Part shown: positions 60,263-64,000 of the stretch, piece by piece | Layout: every line of letters begins with the position of its first letter | Position numbering within the stretch: position 1 is the first letter of the stretch | Assembly: GCA_033439265.1 (NCBI GenBank) | Contig: JAVTVX010000005.1 | Location: 5,714,001 to 5,778,000 of the forward strand | DNA: 64,000 bases | Reading direction: 5' to 3' | DNA from: Dillenia suffruticosa | Lineage: Eukaryota; Streptophyta; Magnoliopsida; Dilleniales; Dilleniaceae | Translations under genes and position numbers: made by a program | Notes under the pieces: model-generated | What the model saw: the letters and a program-made list of their open reading frames with translations, nothing else | What the model was told of the DNA's origin: nothing | Databases searched by the model: none

Positions 60263-61244
60263 GAAGTGTTTCATATTGTTTGAGGGAGGTGTGTAGCCCC
60301 CAAAGTAGGCCGCAGCCGACAACTGCAGGGGGAGATATTTCCTTAGTCTTGACTTGAGGGAAACACATAATAGAGTGAAAAAGTTGCAACCGAGGAAGCA
60401 TTTTTAATCATGTAACCCCAACACCTTCTATTTATTTTTATTTATTTTACTGACTTTTCCATTTTCCATGCTTTATTTCTAATTTATTTTCTAGTCAAAT
60501 GTTTATTGAAATCTTGATTTTTAATAATTGTGAGATATAATTGAGTATATTAATTCAATAAATCATGGGTATTTATTTAATTCATATACTTCATGAATCA
60601 TGATTTTCTAGAGTTTATTGAATAGTTGCCAATATTTAATAGTTTTAGAATAATCTACAATCAATTAAAACTGTAAATCCGTAATTGTTTGTTAGTTTTA
60701 ATTTAGTGGTGAATGATATTTATGTCATAAAATCTAATTTCAGCAATCTCGTCGTGTATTTACCACTTAGAATTGGGTTTTTCTCGATCTTAATACTATC
60801 AAAACTTTAAATTCTAGGGGATTCTCTAGGATTGTCTTTTGGTTAGAGAAATAGTTAAAAAGTTTTCTTAATTATCGATGAAGTAAGTGGAGATTGGTTG
60901 TTCGGCATTCGTTAAATGACTATAACTAATTTTTCTATGGTTGTTAAAATTTTTATGCAAAACAATGGTCAATCGAATGAAATTAAGGTGGATATAATTC
61001 TTTTGGCTTGATGTTATTCTCATTGAAATTTTATTTATTTAATTGGTATTATTTAATTTTCTTATTTTAGTTAATTTCATTGATTTATTTATTTTTGTTA
61101 ATTTTAGATAATTTCTCAACTCCCAATATTTTCCTTAAAAGAGATTAATTCGCCGTTTCTTGTGGATATGAATCTACTTGCATTGTACTCATATTATTCG
61201 AAGTAGGAGAAATTTATTTTTGGTTAGATTGATACCCACCAAAT

Positions 61245-61263
61245 TTTGACACTGTTACCGGGG
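61245..61263 (+). other. Gypsy primer-binding site (degenerate)
   Basis: TTTGACACTGTTACCGGGG resembles the TTTGGCGCCGTTGCCGGGG found next to the 5' LTR in Athila/Tat elements, with several C to T or G to A changes. Confidence 0.65.
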
Positions 61264-61570
61264 AACAGTGCTAAGTGATTTATTTCTTTTAAACTTTCTT
61301 TTCTCCTTGTTTTCAAGATTAATTATTTACAGTAAAGTTGCTTGAAGTTGTGAAGGACATTAGAAGAGAAAGACTTTAAACACGAAGATATGGTTACCCA
61401 AAAGACTTTAAAGGAGTTATTATTCTCTGATTTTAATGAATATTTTTTTGTAGTGATTTTTTTATTGTGACAGCAAATGCAGCACATTTTGAGAGACGAC
61501 AAAAAGTCCTAAAAAGTATCAATGAGATAAGTACTTATTCCCATAAACATAAAATAGATCCTTAACTTCT

Positions 61571-62362
61571 ATGGTAGAAATGTTGGTTGTAGGACAAGTA
61601 CAACAAGTGAATGCATGTGGAATTTACTCGAGTATGGGTCACCCAACTGACATGTGCCCTATACTTTAAGAGGAGTTTAACGAACAATTAGATATTGTAG
61701 GTGAATTTTTAGAACAGCCTCAAAGACAGTATGACATTTACTCAAACACCTACAGCTACGATTGGAGAGATAATCCGAATCTAAACTAAGGGATTGGACC
61801 ACAAGGATTTCCGCAACAATTTTATGGACGATCACCATTCCAACCGTAACAACCTCCACAAAATCGAGGATCGGCCTTTGAGGATCTTGAGGATCTTTTC
61901 AAAAGTTTTATGCAAGAAACAAGAACAAGCATTCAAATTCTCGGTATTCAAATATCATAATTGGCAACGACAATAAGCAAAATCGAAACTAATCATGAAA
62001 AATTGCCATCTCAAGTTGAGATTAATCCAAGTGAGAATGAAAGTGTTATGCTGCTCAAAAATAAAAAAGAAGTGCATAATTTTTCATCAAGGGAGACACA
62101 AAAAGAGGAAGAAAACAAAAAAGAGACAATGCCTCTTGATGCTACACCAAGAAAGGTAAGTGAGGTATCAAATAGTTCGGATTCAAAACTAACTATTCTT
62201 CCTCCTTGTCCTTGTAGGTTGGCACAATCTAAGAAACAAGATGATGAGAAGGATGTGCACTTCATTATACATGATACTTTTGTGCAAAATGAATTGAATT
62301 TTGTATTTAAGGAGAATTCAAGTTTTTCCAAGACAAACTCTAATACCGAAAGCAATCTATAG
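61571..62362 (+). pseudogene. Gypsy gag C-terminal part with four in-frame TAA stops
   Basis: One frame without indels: knuckle-like CGIYSSMGHPTDMC (second Cys replaced by Tyr), then QQFYGRSPFQP, FEDLEDLFKSFMQETRTSIQ, KLPSQVEINPSENESVMLL and ILPPCPCRLAQSKK. These match Athila-type gag downstream of the zinc finger. TAA stops at 61667, 61787, 61847 and 61958, each at a place where Gln (CAA) fits. Ends with SNTESNL and a stop at 62360. Confidence 0.85.
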
Positions 62363-62620
62363 TAAATAAAAAAGTCCTTTATTTTAATTCAAAATTGAAG
62401 TTCATGCCAGGCAAATTAAAGTCTAAATGGACTGAACCTAAATTTGAGTGAGGTTGAAACGAGGAGATCATGTCGAGCTAAATAAGCTAAACAAAGTCGC
62501 TTATTGGGAGGCAACCCAATATTCTCTTTTATGATTTATTTATTTTGTTTTTGTTATTTTTGTTATTTATTTAGGTAGATTTGATTTGGGATAGATTTAA
62601 AAAAAAATAGAAGTGGTCTC

Positions 62621-63191
62621 TTGTTAAGGCGTGCCCACGCCTTAACAAACTTTCATTTCTGTCCACAGCTTATACATGGATAGCTTTGCTCTTTGTTTAG
62701 GGTGTAACCACGCCCTAAACTAAGTTCATTTCTTAAAAAAAAAAAAAGAGGGGGTTCATAGATGGGCAGAAACACTCTTCATTTAGAGCATGTGCACACC
62801 CTAAACACTCTTCACTTCTGTTAAAAAAAAAGAAAGATTGACCAAAAGTGCTCCTTGCTTAAGGTGTGCCCACGCTTTAAGCTGAATTCATTTCTGTTAA
62901 AAAGAACAGAAGCACTCCTTGCTTAAGGCGTGCCCATGCCTTAAGCTAACTTCATTTCTGCTAACACAGGAACACATTGACAGATATGCTCATTATTTAG
63001 AGCGTGCCCATACCCTAAACCACTTTCATTTCTGGCCAAAAAAAAATTTAGAGAGAGAGAGAGAGAGAGAGAGAATTCCAATCATACTTCTATCCTAACA
63101 TTTGCACTTCTATTTTTTTTTAGGGTTTCTCTTTCAACCTTTAAGCCTCAAGAATGGACCGAAATGCTTGATGTTTAAGGCATGCCCATGT
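62621..63191 (+). repeat. Tandem array of hairpin-forming repeats in the Gypsy 3' region
   Basis: Seven units at 62621, 62696, 62782, 62857, 62921, 62996 and 63173 (spacing about 65-90, last 177). The first is a perfect inverted repeat: TTGTTAAGGCGTG, CC, then CACGCCTTAACAA. Others are variants with TTTAGGG/CCCTAAA or GCTTAAGG/CCTTAAGC arms. Most units are followed by an AACTTCATTTCTG-type spacer. Confidence 0.9.
63053..63075. repeat. (GA)n microsatellite
   Basis: About 11 GA units between the sixth and seventh hairpins. Confidence 0.9.
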
Positions 63192-63370
63192 CACAACTCT
63201 TTCTTCGTATTCGTTAGAATTGATTCTCTATTTTCCACTCCACCCTAGGGGAGTATTGTTCTCACATTTCTCTTTTATTTCTTTGTTCTCTTTCTTTTAT
63301 TTTACTTGTTGATTTTATGTATTTTTTTATCTCTCAACTTGAGTATACATTGGGGACAATGTATGATTTA

Positions 63371-63381
63371 GGTGTGGGGGA
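63371..63381 (+). other. Gypsy polypurine tract
   Basis: GGTGTGGGGGA after CATTGGGGACAATG, the usual position before the 3' LTR or 3' region in Athila-like elements. Confidence 0.6.
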
Positions 63382-64000
63382 TACTATGTGTTTTCTTCTT
63401 TATTTTTGACACTATATTTGTTTTTTTTTCTACATTAGTTTAGATTTTGTTTCTTAGAAAAAAAAATTCGAGCTTCTTTCGTAGACATATGCTATTTGGT
63501 TGGTTGGAGATGTATGAAAAATAGTTTGTATCAATAGTTTCTTGTGCTTGAAATAGCTGCTCATGTTCTAAATAATTTCTTCTGAATAATAAACATGTAA
63601 GATTTGATACAAAATTTACTTAAATAGTAAGGTTTTGAGCAAAAAACGAGCAAATTCATTTTTTGTACTTGAAATTTCTTTTTTTTTTTTATGAGTGATT
63701 ATCACATTTGGAATATACATTTTAGAACTTGCTCTGTTATGCATATCGAGACTATATTTTAGGATTTCATGTATTGAAATGACAAAGACACGTAGGTTTT
63801 ACCGCTTTTGGCTTTCTAAAAAATCTAATATCATAAACCCGTAGTTAACCCAATTTGAGCATTTACCCCATGATTTTGGTTTTATATTTGCCTCAATAGA
63901 AATATGATGATCTTAAAGTTGATGTTTTCATATCTCATTAAAAAATGAAAAAAATGCCAAAAAAAAAAGAAAAAAATGATGAAAAAAAGAAAAAAAAGGG

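Larger units (their letters stand above)
60230..64000 (+). mobile_element. Gypsy (Athila-like) retrotransposon, internally deleted, runs off the window
   Basis: Left to right: an LTR-like promoter stretch (TATATATATA at 60253, then leader), a primer-site-like stretch TTTGACACTGTTACCGGGG at 61245, a decayed gag (61571-62362), then TTGGGAGGCAACCCAA near 62503, a hairpin array (62621-63191), and CATTGGGGACAATG plus a polypurine GGTGTGGGGGA near 63371. In Athila-type elements the gag is followed by a long pro-pol before the GGGAGGCAACCCAA stretch; here it is absent, so the copy is non-autonomous. Left LTR border and right LTR are not determined. Confidence 0.75.

Noticed and set aside
61441-61455. 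TTTTTTTGTAGTG as right end of the CACTA element
   Set aside because: It lies inside the Gypsy leader/gag region, has no subterminal repeats next to it, and the 3-bp flanks (ATA and ATT) do not match. Probably chance.

Overview
The window is nuclear DNA from a flowering plant, most likely a woody eudicot with a repeat-rich genome. GT..AG introns, ankyrin/PGG genes, a plant UBA2-type RNA-binding gene, Copia and Gypsy LTR retrotransposons with plant primer sites, a LINE and a CACTA end all point to this. There are no bacterial operons, CRISPR arrays or viral genes. Every host gene here is either cut by the window edge or damaged, so this is a gene-poor, transposon-loaded region. The species cannot be named from sequence alone.

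Left part (1-17 kb). Gene A (1-1059, +) is the 3' half of an ankyrin/PGG membrane protein. A decayed LINE ORF1 (1572-2789) and AT-rich DNA follow. Gene B (6644-17062, +) is a tandem relative of gene A: its last exon matches the first 75 bases of the window exactly. Gene B starts with a Copia-gag-like (UBN2/DUF4219) domain, continues into ankyrin repeats, carries a 7-kb Copia element in intron 3, has a frameshift caused by a copied 25-base segment, and stops abruptly at 17062.

Middle (17-36 kb). About 19 kb of AT-rich DNA built of tandem and dispersed repeats (units of about 1.03 kb, 0.91 kb, 40 bp and 28-31 bp), recurrently carrying GTTCTGC/GCAGAAC hairpins and the palindrome TTCGTCGACGAA. 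It is interrupted by a 2.65-kb solo LTR with a 5-bp target duplication (30679-33332). A 79-bp piece of gene A's 3' flank reappears at 36038, so this block may have replaced the 3' end of gene B.

Right part (38-64 kb). Gene C (38186-44659, -) is an unrecognised multi-exon gene broken by a 5-kb Copia insertion in an exon and by a 50-bp tandem duplication. A UBA2C-like RNA-binding gene (53315-54506, -) has full length but several stops and frameshifts. The window ends with a CACTA-type terminal fragment (59.15-59.75 kb) and a deleted, non-autonomous Gypsy (Athila-like) element with a decayed gag and a tandem array of hairpins (about 60.2 kb to the window end).

No clearly new functional system is visible. 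The most interesting items are the gag-ankyrin-PGG gene family, the hairpin minisatellite block that truncates one member, and the hairpin array inside the Gypsy element.
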